From: Bacteroidota bacterium | GTDB taxonomy: Bacteria; Bacteroidota; Bacteroidia; Bacteroidales; Dysgonomonadaceae | Direction of reading: 5' to 3' | Assembly: GCA_023424395.1 (NCBI GenBank) | Contig: JAFADY010000017.1 | Span: forward strand, 1-64,000 | DNA length: 64,000 nucleotides | Part shown: positions 44,885 through 54,017 of the stretch, piece by piece | Layout: the number at the start of each line of letters is the position of its first letter | Numbering within the stretch: the first letter of the stretch is position 1 | Notes under the pieces: generated by a model | Database searches by the model: none | What the model was told of the DNA's origin: nothing | What the model saw: the letters and a program-made list of their open reading frames with translations, nothing else | Program-made: the position numbers and the translations under genes

Positions 44885-46633
44885 TTAAATTCCGAACTGT
44901 TCTCTTATTTTCTCAATTTTTTTATCGGCTGCTTGCTCGGCTGCTGCAATTTCATCTCTGGAGTTGGCCTTGCCGTGCGTTTCTATATAAAATTTTATTT
45001 TAGGTTCTGTTCCCGAAGGGCGAATGGACACTTTTGTCTTGTCCTGGGTAAAATATTGTAAAACATTGGATGTTGTAGGCATTTCTAAAGCCGTATTTTC
45101 GTTTTTTTCGAAATCGATCATTTCCAACTTGGCGAAATCTTTAGACAATATCACTGGAGAACCCGCAAGGTCTCTTACCGGATTGTTTCTGAAGTTTTTC
45201 ATCATCGCTTCAATTTCGTCGGCTCCTTCTTTTCCTTTTCTTACAAGTGAAATTCCCACTTCTTTGGAGTATCCGTATTCCACGTAAATATCCTGCAAAA
45301 GTTGGAACATGGTTTTGCCGTTGTCTTTGGCCCAAGCTGCAATTTCGGCAAACAAAGTACACGCCGATACCGAATCTTTATCGCGAACAAAGTCGTTGGC
45401 GAGAAAACCATAGCTTTCTTCGCCGCCGCCAATGTATTTTTTCTTTCCTTCGTTTTTACGGATTTCATCGGCTATCCATTTAAAACCGGTGTAACAATCA
45501 AATGTCTCTACGCCGTTCTTATCGGCTACGGTTTTTACCAATTCTGTGGTAACGATGGTTTTTACAATGTATTCCTTGCCCGTTAACAAACCTCTTTTTT
45601 TACGCATGGTGATGAGGTAATAAAGGAGGATTAGCATGGTTTGATTGCCGTTTACAAGGATAAAATCGCCTTCTTCGTTACGAATAGCGGCGCCTATTCT
45701 GTCAGCGTCGGGGTCAGTAGCCAATACAATGTCGGCATCGGTTTCGATGGCTTTTTCCACAGCCATTTTCATGGCGGCAGGCTCTTCGGGGTTCGGTGAG
45801 ATCACTGTCGGGAAATCTCCGCTGATAACGTCTTGTTCGGGAACGTTGATGATGTTTGTAAAACCAATTGCCTGGAGCGCATCGGGCATAATGGTAATGC
45901 CGGTACCGTGAATGGGAGTGTAAACTATTTTCAGGTCGTTTTGATTTTCAATGGATTCGGGCGATAGAACAAACGTTTTTATTTCATCGATAAAAGCTTT
46001 GTCCATATCTTTTCCAATAATTTCTATCAAATCGGGATTTCCTTTGAATTTTATATCGCCGGTTGATGAAATACGGTTTACTTCGGCAATGATATTTTTG
46101 TCGTGTGGCGCAAGAACTTGCGCGCCATCGTTCCAATAAGCTTTGTATCCGTTGTATTCTTTCGGATTGTGCGATGCCGTGATCATAATTCCGCTTTGGC
46201 AACCGAGTTTTCTTATGGCATAAGAAACTTCAGGGGTGGGGCGAAGGCTTTCGAACAAATAAACTTTGATGCCGTTAGCGCTAAAAATATCGGCGGAAAT
46301 TTCGGCGAATTTGCGGCTGTTGTTCCTGCAATCGTGTCCGATAACGACTTTAATTTGAGGCTCATCGATAAATTCTTTCAACAGATAATTGGTTAAGCCT
46401 TGAGTTGCCGTGCCAACGGTATAAATATTCATCCGGTTGCTTCCTGCGCCCATAATTCCGCGCAAGCCGCCCGTCCCGAACTCTAAATCTTTATAGAATG
46501 CATCAATAAGCTTTGACTTATCTTCGTTATCGAGCATTTCTTGTACTTCTTTTTTAGTTTCTTCGTTGTAATCTCCTTCCAGCCAAGCCTTGGCTTTGTC
46601 GGTTACTTGCGCCAATAAAGTTTCATTTTCCAT
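44885..46633 (-). CDS. Alpha-D-phosphohexomutase (phosphoglucomutase/phosphomannomutase)
   Basis: The enzyme moves phosphate between C1 and C6 of hexoses. The 582 residues have all four signature regions: the phosphoserine loop in IMITASHNPKEYNGYK, the Mg-binding DPDADRIG, the sugar-binding GGEESYGF, and the phosphate-binding RPSGTEPKIKFY. Length and motifs resemble the PgcA-type bacterial phosphoglucomutases. Whether glucose or mannose is preferred cannot be told by eye. It is cytoplasmic. It lies between the C69 dipeptidase gene (17 bases) and mgsA (9 bases) and is likely co-transcribed. Confidence 0.95.
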   Translation of the reverse strand: MENETLLAQVTDKAKAWLEGDYNEETKKEVQEMLDNEDKSKLIDAFYKDLEFGTGGLRGIMGAGSNRMNIYTVGTATQGLTNYLLKEFIDEPQIKVVIGHDCRNNSRKFAEISADIFSANGIKVYLFESLRPTPEVSYAIRKLGCQSGIMITASHNPKEYNGYKAYWNDGAQVLAPHDKNIIAEVNRISSTGDIKFKGNPDLIEIIGKDMDKAFIDEIKTFVLSPESIENQNDLKIVYTPIHGTGITIMPDALQAIGFTNIINVPEQDVISGDFPTVISPNPEEPAAMKMAVEKAIETDADIVLATDPDADRIGAAIRNEEGDFILVNGNQTMLILLYYLITMRKKRGLLTGKEYIVKTIVTTELVKTVADKNGVETFDCYTGFKWIADEIRKNEGKKKYIGGGEESYGFLANDFVRDKDSVSACTLFAEIAAWAKDNGKTMFQLLQDIYVEYGYSKEVGISLVRKGKEGADEIEAMMKNFRNNPVRDLAGSPVILSKDFAKLEMIDFEKNENTALEMPTTSNVLQYFTQDKTKVSIRPSGTEPKIKFYIETHGKANSRDEIAAAEQAADKKIEKIREQFGI

Positions 46634-46650
46634 AATTATATATTTTACTG

Positions 46651-48291
46651 TTATTCAACAGGTTGTACTTTATATTTATCGCCGGTTTGGTCGATGATTT
46701 TTTTGTAAAATTCATTTGAATACCCGGGCCTTTCTGGCGACGCCGGTTGTCCGTAAGGATTTCTTTTGAATTGTCCGTTCTCCTCTCGTTTTATAACGCC
46801 ATCCACATACTTAACCATCAGGTATTGCCCGAGTTTTTTCCACTCCTGCATGCCGTTTTCAACCAAAGAATTTGTATTTCCGGTTAAGTAATAAACCGCT
46901 TCCGAAGGAGATTGGTTATACATTTCCAATGCTTTTTTCTCAACATCGGACAAAGTATTTTTGAAGTTATTTTCTAATTTGGATTGAATTTTTCTCATGT
47001 CCTGGCTCATATCGCTGTAACGCGTATATACCATATTTGAAACCCAATTGTGAATCCAGAAAGCCGAAGAATCGGAATAAGTAAGCAAGTCGCCGTTGCC
47101 TATTTGCATTGCCTTGGGCACTTCATTGTGTGAACTGTAGAACGGATAATATACGGTTTGGGCGGCATCATCGATGCCAAACCACAAAATTCCCCCGATG
47201 GCGTTGGGCAGCCACGAACGCATTTGCGCCACGAAAGAAAAAGCAGTTTGCTGGGTGGCAATAGGCCTTTCATTGCAATATTCTATGGAATCTACTTCGA
47301 AAGTGAGTGGCGACCAACGATAAGGTGAGTTAAATGGGCCTGCACCTACATCGAAACGCCAGTCGAGTTCTGTTCCCTCGTAGTGGTCGCGCATCATATT
47401 CTGAACGTCTTGTACGCTTAGTTTTCTATCCGGTTTTATATACAAAGGCATCGGCTCGGTGCTTCTACCTTGCGCGTAGGTTACGTACTCTGCCATATCT
47501 TTGTTTACGTTGTTGAAAAAAGACCACACCCTTGCTTCGCAAAAGCGCAAAGCGCCGAAATCGAGCGGAGCATATGCTTGTGCAAAACTGAAATCTTTAT
47601 CTTGTCCCGAAAAATATCCTTTTTGTCGGGCAAAACTGATCACGTCGGGAGAGTAAACACAGTTTTGCGGATCGTTTAACGGAAATTGTTGTATGCGCGC
47701 CTGATTGGCGTGCGCTGAAACACAATCGTCGGGGATGCGCACAGCTACCCAAACAGCGCCTTTATTGCCCGCGCCTTTACCGATCATTTCCATGACCCAT
47801 ACTTCGTTTGGATCGGCAATAGAAAAAGATTCTCCGGAACTGTAATAGCCGTTTGCCGCTACCAAATCCGTCATTACTTGTATGGCTTCGCGTGCGTTTT
47901 TCGCGCGTTGTAAAGTGATGTAAATCAGACTTCCATAGTCTATAATGCCGGTTGTGTCAACCAATTCGGGCCGGCCACCGAAAGTGGTTTCCCCGATAGC
48001 GAGCTGATGTTCGTTCATATTGCCGATGACGTTGTAAGTTTTAAGCGCTTGTGGAATTTCACCCAAAAATTTTCCGGTGTCCCATTCATAAACTTTCAAC
48101 ATAGTGCCCGGCCTGTACTGAGCTGCCGGCCAATGGTAAAGCTCTCCATAAAGATTGTATGAATCGGCCGCGTAAGATATCATGGTAGAGCCGTCTGTAG
48201 AAGCTTTTTTGCCGATTAAAAAATTTGTACAAGGAAAAGCGTCAAATAGCATTAGTGAAATAAAGAAAATTGTTACAATGAGTTTTTTCAT
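46651..48291 (-). CDS. C69-family dipeptidase, secreted Ntn hydrolase
   Basis: This 546-residue peptidase (start at 48291) belongs to the PepD/C69 Ntn-hydrolase family, which cleaves dipeptides and related amides. The signal segment MKKLIVTIFFISLMLFDAFP runs directly into CTNFLIGKKASTDGS, where Cys21 is the expected catalytic N-terminal nucleophile. Signal-peptide cleavage alone would expose it, with no separate propeptide. The longer open frame upstream is not needed. The body has TTFGGRPEL and ANGYYSSGESFSIADPNEVW, typical of the family. It leads a leftward operon with the phosphohexomutase and mgsA, from a near-consensus promoter. Confidence 0.93.
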   Translation of the reverse strand: MKKLIVTIFFISLMLFDAFPCTNFLIGKKASTDGSTMISYAADSYNLYGELYHWPAAQYRPGTMLKVYEWDTGKFLGEIPQALKTYNVIGNMNEHQLAIGETTFGGRPELVDTTGIIDYGSLIYITLQRAKNAREAIQVMTDLVAANGYYSSGESFSIADPNEVWVMEMIGKGAGNKGAVWVAVRIPDDCVSAHANQARIQQFPLNDPQNCVYSPDVISFARQKGYFSGQDKDFSFAQAYAPLDFGALRFCEARVWSFFNNVNKDMAEYVTYAQGRSTEPMPLYIKPDRKLSVQDVQNMMRDHYEGTELDWRFDVGAGPFNSPYRWSPLTFEVDSIEYCNERPIATQQTAFSFVAQMRSWLPNAIGGILWFGIDDAAQTVYYPFYSSHNEVPKAMQIGNGDLLTYSDSSAFWIHNWVSNMVYTRYSDMSQDMRKIQSKLENNFKNTLSDVEKKALEMYNQSPSEAVYYLTGNTNSLVENGMQEWKKLGQYLMVKYVDGVIKREENGQFKRNPYGQPASPERPGYSNEFYKKIIDQTGDKYKVQPVE

Positions 48292-48325
48292 CCGAATAAA
48301 ATAATTAATTGAAAAGATTATTGCG

Positions 48326-48358
48326 TAAAGATAAATTAAAAACGGCAAATAACCCAAA
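48326..48358 (-). promoter_or_regulatory. Promoter of the C69 dipeptidase operon
   Basis: On the minus strand, TTTG (48355-48358) and TATCTTTA (48326-48333) are 21 nt apart. The -7 element differs from consensus only in its last base. It is divergent from the FtsB/DivIC promoter. Confidence 0.55.
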
Positions 48359-48395
48359 TAGTTTCTTCAATATTTCGTTTAAATTAAAGAAATCG

Positions 48396-48427
48396 TTTGA
48401 ATATGAATTAAAAAAAAATTATTTTTG
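48396..48427 (+). promoter_or_regulatory. Promoter of the FtsB/DivIC gene
   Basis: TTTG (48396-48399) and TATTTTTG (48420-48427) are separated by 20 nt, an exact match to the Bacteroidota consensus. The ATG at 48453 follows at the expected distance. Confidence 0.75.
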
Positions 48428-48452
48428 TACCGTTCATTGATATAGCTTTAAC

Positions 48453-48752
48453 ATGAAAAAATTAACAGGGATGAATAAAAGATTTTTGGGATTATCGGTT
48501 TATCAAATCGGTATTTTACTCGTTTTAATTTCAATGTTATTTTTTTTCAGTGACAGCAGTATTATGAAAAGAATAAAATACGAAAGAGAAATACGCGATA
48601 TTAATTCGCAGATTGAATTTTACCGCAACCAGACCGAAGTTGACCAATCTAAGCTTAACGAGCTTAAATCCAATAAAGAAAACCTCGAAAAATTCGCGCG
48701 TGAGAATTATCTCATGAAAAAAGAGAACGAAGAGGTTTTCATTATTGAATAA
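48453..48752 (+). CDS. Septum formation initiator (FtsB/DivIC-like)
   Basis: This small divisome protein (99 residues) has one transmembrane segment (about 18-32, GILLVLISMLFFF). A coiled-coil follows, IKYEREIRDINSQIEFYRNQ and further (about 38-80), then the conserved ending ENLEKFARENYLMKKENEEV, typical of FtsB/DivIC. It links FtsL and FtsQ/DivIB at the septum. It is a single-gene unit with a perfect promoter; an in-frame ATG at codon 7 is a possible alternative start. The following gene encodes another small membrane protein. Confidence 0.9.
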   Translation: MKKLTGMNKRFLGLSVYQIGILLVLISMLFFFSDSSIMKRIKYEREIRDINSQIEFYRNQTEVDQSKLNELKSNKENLEKFARENYLMKKENEEVFIIE

Positions 48753-48799
48753 TTTCTATTATTGAACACGAATTAGCTTTTCTTTTACATTTTTTTATT

Positions 48800-48807
48800 T
48801 ATATTTG
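48800..48807 (+). promoter_or_regulatory. -7 element before the small membrane protein and kinase genes
   Basis: TATATTTG matches the consensus, 43 bases before the ATG at 48850. No -33 TTTG. Confidence 0.45.
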
Positions 48808-48849
48808 TCGTGTGAATTTTTTACTTAAAATTTACATAATTGGTTTATA

Positions 48850-49194
48850 ATGCGTGTAAACAAAGAATTTATTTATCAAATATCGGCTGCAGCCTTGCTT
48901 TTGGCTGTGATTTTATATTTCTTCATACCCGAAATTGCAAAATGGATCGCAGCTGTTTCCGTTGTGAGTTTATCAGCCGTAACAGCCACCACTCCTTATC
49001 CCGGTAAAAGCCTAAGAGGAAAAAGATTATTTAGTTTTCAAGTGTTTTCTTGCGTATTGATGGCTGTAGCTACTTATTTGATGTTTGTTGGAAACAACGC
49101 CTGGGCTTTGGCTATGATAGCCGGCGCAATTTTCTTGCTTTACGCCGCCATAATGATTCCAAAAGAATTGGATAAAGAAAAAAACGAAGTTTAG
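48850..49194 (+). CDS. Small integral membrane protein of unknown function
   Basis: The 114-residue protein has four hydrophobic segments, about residues 8-27 (ISAAALLLAVILYFF), 30-46, 60-80 and 85-104, and ends in a charged tail (PKELDKEKNEV). No family or active site was recognised. It begins 98 bases after the FtsB/DivIC gene, with its own -7 element. The response-regulator gene starts 20 bases after its stop, so it may be co-transcribed with the two-component system and xerD. A role in envelope signalling is possible but unsupported. Confidence 0.75.
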   Translation: MRVNKEFIYQISAAALLLAVILYFFIPEIAKWIAAVSVVSLSAVTATTPYPGKSLRGKRLFSFQVFSCVLMAVATYLMFVGNNAWALAMIAGAIFLLYAAIMIPKELDKEKNEV

Positions 49195-49213
49195 CACCTT
49201 TAGAAGCTCCCTT

Positions 49214-50502
49214 ATGAAGCGAATTTTAATTCTCGATGATAATTTAACCGTTTGCCTGATGCTTAAATCGTGGCTGGTGAAGAAAAATTACAAGGTAGAT
49301 ACAGCAGCAAGCGTTGAAGAGGCAAAAGAAAAAGTAAAAGAAAACCCCTTCGATTTAATTCTCTCCGATATCCAAATGCCGGAGGCAGATGGCTTTTCTT
49401 TTTTATCGTGGGTCAAAAAATCGATTCAGACATTTTGGTGATCATGATGACCGGATTCGCGGATATAGAAACTGCGGTTGAATCGATGAAATCGGGTGCC
49501 ACAGATTATATTTCGAAGCCCATTGAACCGGAACTTCTTTTCAATAAAATAGAGGATGCATTTAAAAAACAATTGAGCCAAAAAACAAACATCCGGAGTT
49601 TTAATGAGATAATTAAACCTCCGGGACAAAAATTTGATAATTTGCACAAAAGATTGAATGAATATGCCGAAAAAAATCAACATTTCTTAATTATAGGCGA
49701 CAGAGGTACAGGAAAAGCATCATCTGTAAAATATGCCTACCAAAAAGGGTTTAACAATCTTAAACCTTTTGTTGTACTTGATGTTGACCAAATCAGTAAC
49801 AACTCTGTAAATACTCCCGAAACGAAACAAATGTCTGTTTTTACAGAAAATCTTAAAATTGCTAAAGGTGGGCTGCTATACATCAGAAAAGTACACAAAC
49901 TCGATATGATATCTCAGAACGAGCTTCTTACAGTACTTATAAAACAAAAAAAAGACGAAAACTACACACAAATAATCATGAGTTCCGAAAAAGATAAAGG
50001 TGAACTCAAAGTATTGTTATTGCCTAAACTTTATGAATTGCTTATAAAAGAATATATCGCTTTGCCCACATTGAAAGGGAAAGAAAATGAAATCCTCTTT
50101 TTTACCGAATATTTTCTGAAACTCGCCAACAACGAAATGGATAAAAATATTCAACAAATTGAAAGCGAAGTATTGGAAGGTTTTTATAATCATAGTTGGC
50201 CGGGTAATATTCAGGAATTAAAAAACACAGTTTACAAAGCTGTTTTGCTTACCGAAGGCGATAAAATATCAGCCAATATATTGCCTTTGCTTTTTCGGGA
50301 TTATTTGCCTGCAAACAACACACACCCCAATAACGATGACAACAATGTTGCCGGCTTGCGCAAAGAGAATTATGAAAAAGAAAAAATTAAGGAAGCCCTC
50401 GACATTGCCAAAGGCAATAAAACAATGGCCGCATCTATTTTAAATATCGACAGAAAAACCTTGTATAACAAAATAAAACTCTACGGCATAGAGGTCAATT
50501 GA
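49214..50502 (+). pseudogene. NtrC-like response regulator with degenerate AAA+ domain, interrupted by a frameshift
   Basis: A receiver domain begins at 49214 (ILILDDN; phospho-acceptor Asp52 in LSDIQMPEADG) and the frame runs into a stop after 75 codons. The rest, from IDSDILVIMMTGFADIETA to 50502, is in the next frame. Adding one A to the A6 run at 49415-49420 joins them as WVKKIDSDIL. The middle is a sigma-54-type AAA+ domain that keeps a Walker A (GDRGTGKAS). It has no GAFTGA loop and lacks the Walker B acidic pair (GGLLYIRKVHKL). A Fis-type HTH ends it (NKTMAASILNIDRKTLYNKI). It may be broken, rescued by slippage, or a sequence error. Confidence 0.82.
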
Positions 50503-50517
50503 CGTTATTTTTTAGCC

Positions 50518-53010
50518 ATGCAATCCTTTAAATCTTCATCAAAAGTAAAATACGTAGTTATTATTGGTTACGTGTTGGTTTTTATTGTCATGATCCTCGG
50601 GCTAATAACCGTTTACAAAAATTTGGTGGATTTTTCTGAAAGAAAGGTAAAAGATGAGGATTTGCGAGAATTGGTTTTGGTGGGCAATACAATTTCCCGA
50701 TTGTATGATTTGGAAAGTAACCAAAACTTTTTATCCGCAGAAAATGCCGGCCGTTATTTTCAAAAATATAATTCAATAGTGCCGGAAATCGATGCCAATA
50801 TCGATACACTAAAGAGTTTATCGAAAGACAGTATAAGGATCAATAAACTCGATACCATTACTTTCCTTCTCAATAAGAAGGAAGAAAACCTGCAAGAAAT
50901 TGTGGTTCTTTTAGATTCTATCAGAAAAGCGCCTCGAATTACACACCAAACCGTAAGCACTTACGTGCCCAAAACCCTGAATAAACAAATTGTCGATTAC
51001 CTGGAACGTCAGAATATGTATATTGATGATGAAGAAGCGGGCAGTGATACAACAGTGATTAAAGGAGAAAGAAGGCGATTGATTAGCCGCTTACGCGATG
51101 CGATTGCCGGTAGGCAAGATTCAACGGTTATTATCGAAAATCGCCCGGCAGTAACGCGAGAACAGTTTGCTTTCGCAATAGATACCGTTGTGAATATGAT
51201 ACGATATTCCGAAAGGTTGAATCTTGAGCGTCAAAAACAGTTTCAATACGCTTTGCTTGAAAGGCAAACAGCCATGAGTAACACCAACAGTTTGCTCACA
51301 GCCAGAATAGATGAGTTGTTGAAAGGTATTGAAGCGGAAGAAATGAGAAAATCCATTCAACTGATCAAAGATAAGGAAGAAACACTTGCAAGGTCGCAAC
51401 GAACGGTTTATCGGGTCTCTTGGGCGGCAGTTATGATCGCTTTAATTTCGGGGCTGCTCTTTTTGGGCGATGTTAATCGCAGCATTCGTTATAGAAAGCA
51501 ACTCGAAATCTCAAATAAAAAAATCAGTGACTTGTTGGACCTGCGTGAAATGCTCATGTTGTCCATTTCTCACGATATTAAAGCGCCGGCCAGTTCCATA
51601 CAAGGTTACCTGGAGCTAATGTCGGGCGATGTAAATAACAAGAAGAAAAGCTATTACTTGCAGAATATGAAAAATTCAACCGATCATATTCTGAGTTTGG
51701 TAACCAATTTGCTCGATTTTCGTAAATTGCGGGACGGCTTATGGTCGAAAAAAGAAATCAATTTTAATTTACACGATGTGGCCGACGATATTGCGAGTAG
51801 TTTTGAGCCTATGGCCGAAGCTAAAAAATTAAATTACAAAATAACAAACAGTTTGCCTAAAAACCTAACTGTTTTTTCCGATCCGTATATGATACGGCAA
51901 ATAATCGGCAACCTCATTTCAAACGCCATAAAATACACACCCGAAGGGTGGGTTGACGTTAATTTTAATATAAATAATTCCGGTAATCAACATTCTAGTT
52001 TTGAATTTTCGGTGAAAGATACGGGCTACGGAATTGGGGAAGAATACAAGGATGTTATTTTTCAGGAATTTAAACAACTGAATATCGATTTTCCCAACCA
52101 AAAAGGAGAAGGCAACGGGCTCGGATTAGCCATTGTGCGAGGTTTAACGGAAGAACTCGGCGGGAAAATTCATTTGGAATCCGAAATAGGAAAAGGTTCG
52201 GAGTTTATTGTTTGGTTGCCCTTAAAAAACAAACATCACATTGCCGCCCAACAAAACAATGATGTACAACATAATAATCTGCAAGGAGTTTCGGTGTTGG
52301 CAATAGACGACGACCCGATGCAGTTAATCATGTTCTCGGAAATGTTGCGCTTGAAAGGCGCTGTTGTTACCACCGATAGTAATCCGAAAAATGCGCTGGA
52401 AGTTTTAAATAACAAAAAATTCGATATTATTTTTATCGATATTCAAATGCCGCAAATGAACGGTTTGGAACTTGTATCGCAAATGCCCGCTCTCAATAAG
52501 CCGACTCCCAAGATAGCCTTGTCCGCCAAATCCGAAATATCTTTGTCAGACATCAGAAACCATGGATTCAACGACTTTTTGAGTAAGCCTTTCACATCAA
52601 CAGACATCAGCAAAGTCAGCGGTAAATATCTCAAAAATGAAGAAACATTCGTAGAGGACGAAAAAGCAAAAAAATCTCCGGGAGTTTTTAATCTGATCGA
52701 TTTTGTGAAAGAAGATAAGGAAAGTTCGCTTTCTATCTTACATTCGTTTGTGCAGGAAACGGATAAGAATCTCATTTTTTTGCAGCAATCTATCGAAAAC
52801 GGCAGTATGGGAGATTCTTCGGGCATAGCTCACAAAATGCTGCCGTTGTTTAAGATGATCGGTGATAAAAAAATAATTACCATACTCACTAAGTTGGAAA
52901 CCAAACAACCGATAACGGAAACAGAAAAAAAAGAGATTTTACCATTAATTCAGCATCATAAAGAGAATGCCGGTGATCTTATTTTAACCATTGAAAGAGG
53001 TGGGCAATGA
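50518..53010 (+). CDS. Hybrid sensor histidine kinase with receiver and Hpt domains
   Basis: An 830-residue membrane kinase. Two membrane segments (about 11-33 and 299-320) bracket a helical periplasmic sensor. The HisKA domain has His352 in SISHDIKAPASS. The ATPase domain has GNLISNAIKYTPEG, DTGYGIG and GNGLGLAIVRG. A receiver domain follows with Asp641 in FIDIQMPQMNGL, then a C-terminal Hpt-like helix bundle with His772 in AHKMLPLFKMIG. All phosphorelay residues are present. It starts 15 bases after the response-regulator gene, its likely partner, and overlaps xerD by 4 bases. The signal is unknown. Confidence 0.93.
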   Translation: MQSFKSSSKVKYVVIIGYVLVFIVMILGLITVYKNLVDFSERKVKDEDLRELVLVGNTISRLYDLESNQNFLSAENAGRYFQKYNSIVPEIDANIDTLKSLSKDSIRINKLDTITFLLNKKEENLQEIVVLLDSIRKAPRITHQTVSTYVPKTLNKQIVDYLERQNMYIDDEEAGSDTTVIKGERRRLISRLRDAIAGRQDSTVIIENRPAVTREQFAFAIDTVVNMIRYSERLNLERQKQFQYALLERQTAMSNTNSLLTARIDELLKGIEAEEMRKSIQLIKDKEETLARSQRTVYRVSWAAVMIALISGLLFLGDVNRSIRYRKQLEISNKKISDLLDLREMLMLSISHDIKAPASSIQGYLELMSGDVNNKKKSYYLQNMKNSTDHILSLVTNLLDFRKLRDGLWSKKEINFNLHDVADDIASSFEPMAEAKKLNYKITNSLPKNLTVFSDPYMIRQIIGNLISNAIKYTPEGWVDVNFNINNSGNQHSSFEFSVKDTGYGIGEEYKDVIFQEFKQLNIDFPNQKGEGNGLGLAIVRGLTEELGGKIHLESEIGKGSEFIVWLPLKNKHHIAAQQNNDVQHNNLQGVSVLAIDDDPMQLIMFSEMLRLKGAVVTTDSNPKNALEVLNNKKFDIIFIDIQMPQMNGLELVSQMPALNKPTPKIALSAKSEISLSDIRNHGFNDFLSKPFTSTDISKVSGKYLKNEETFVEDEKAKKSPGVFNLIDFVKEDKESSLSILHSFVQETDKNLIFLQQSIENGSMGDSSGIAHKMLPLFKMIGDKKIITILTKLETKQPITETEKKEILPLIQHHKENAGDLILTIERGGQ

Positions 53011-53903
53011 CAAAAAGTTCCGTTACCGAAAAATACAAACGATACCTCCTGCTCGAAAAAGGATTATCGCGAAACACCATTGAGGCTTACCTTACCGATC
53101 TGCAAAAACTGCTCGATTTCACACACTCTGCCGATATTTCTCTCCAAGACATTCAGTTATCGCATTTAGAAGAATTTCTTGCAGAAATTCACGATAAAGG
53201 GCTTCACGCCCGCTCAACCGCGCGGCTGATTTCGGGAATAAAATCTTTTTTCCATTTTTTGGTTTTGGACGGTTTTCTGCAAAACGATCCGAGCGAGTTG
53301 TTGGAAACGCCCAAAATAGGATTAAAACTGCCGGTTGTACTTTCCGTTGAAGAAATAGACGCAATTCTGCAATGCATTGACGTTTCCACTGCCGAAGGCA
53401 CGCGTAATTACGCCATTATAGAAACGCTTTACAGTTGCGGCTTGCGTGTATCGGAACTTACCGGGCTCAAATTTTCGAACCTATTCTTCAACGAAGGTTT
53501 TATCCGGGTTCAGGGGAAAGGCAGCAAACAACGTTTGGTGCCTATTTCGGAAGTCGCTGTGGAAAAAATAAAGAATTATTTGTATTATCGCAATCAGCAA
53601 ATCGTGAAAAAGGGCAGTGAAGATATTGTTTTTCTCAGTTCTCGCGGCACAGCCATTTCGCGTATTACCGTTTTTCATTACATAAAAAAATATGCCGAAA
53701 TGGCCGGGATCGAAAAACAAATAAGCCCGCACGTTTTTCGGCATTCTTTTGCTACACATTTGTTGGAGCGTGGCGCCAATATTCGCGTGATCCAGGAAAT
53801 GCTTGGGCACGAGAAAATAACCACTACCGAAATTTATACGCATATCGACCGGAGTTTTCTTCGGCAGGAAATTATCGAACATCACCCCAGAAATAAAAAT
53901 TAG
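53007..53903 (+). CDS. xerD: Tyrosine recombinase XerD
   Basis: XerD resolves chromosome dimers at dif sites with its partner XerC. The 298 residues have the SAM-like N-terminal domain (about 7-90) and the catalytic domain with all residues: Arg147 (GLRVSEL), Lys171 (GKGSKQR), His242 and Arg245 (HVFRHSFATH), His268 (LGHEKITTT) and Tyr277 (EIYTH). These positions are normal for the family. The start codon overlaps the kinase stop (ATGA), so it is translationally coupled to the two-component system. It is also just upstream of dnaN, in the same direction. Whether it is XerC or XerD is judged by overall similarity. Confidence 0.92.
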   Translation: MTKSSVTEKYKRYLLLEKGLSRNTIEAYLTDLQKLLDFTHSADISLQDIQLSHLEEFLAEIHDKGLHARSTARLISGIKSFFHFLVLDGFLQNDPSELLETPKIGLKLPVVLSVEEIDAILQCIDVSTAEGTRNYAIIETLYSCGLRVSELTGLKFSNLFFNEGFIRVQGKGSKQRLVPISEVAVEKIKNYLYYRNQQIVKKGSEDIVFLSSRGTAISRITVFHYIKKYAEMAGIEKQISPHVFRHSFATHLLERGANIRVIQEMLGHEKITTTEIYTHIDRSFLRQEIIEHHPRNKN

Positions 53904-53969
53904 TAAATCACTTATTAACACAATCTGTAAAAATCACGCCAACAAATCTTTTCCAATTAGATAATTTTG

Positions 53970-53977
53970 TATATTTG
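53970..53977 (+). promoter_or_regulatory. -7 element of dnaN
   Basis: TATATTTG matches the consensus, 41 bases before the dnaN ATG at 54018. No exact -33 TTTG is seen. Confidence 0.5.
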
Positions 53978-54017
53978 CTGATTAAACAAACAAATAAAAT
54001 CGTTAAAAATACCCACT

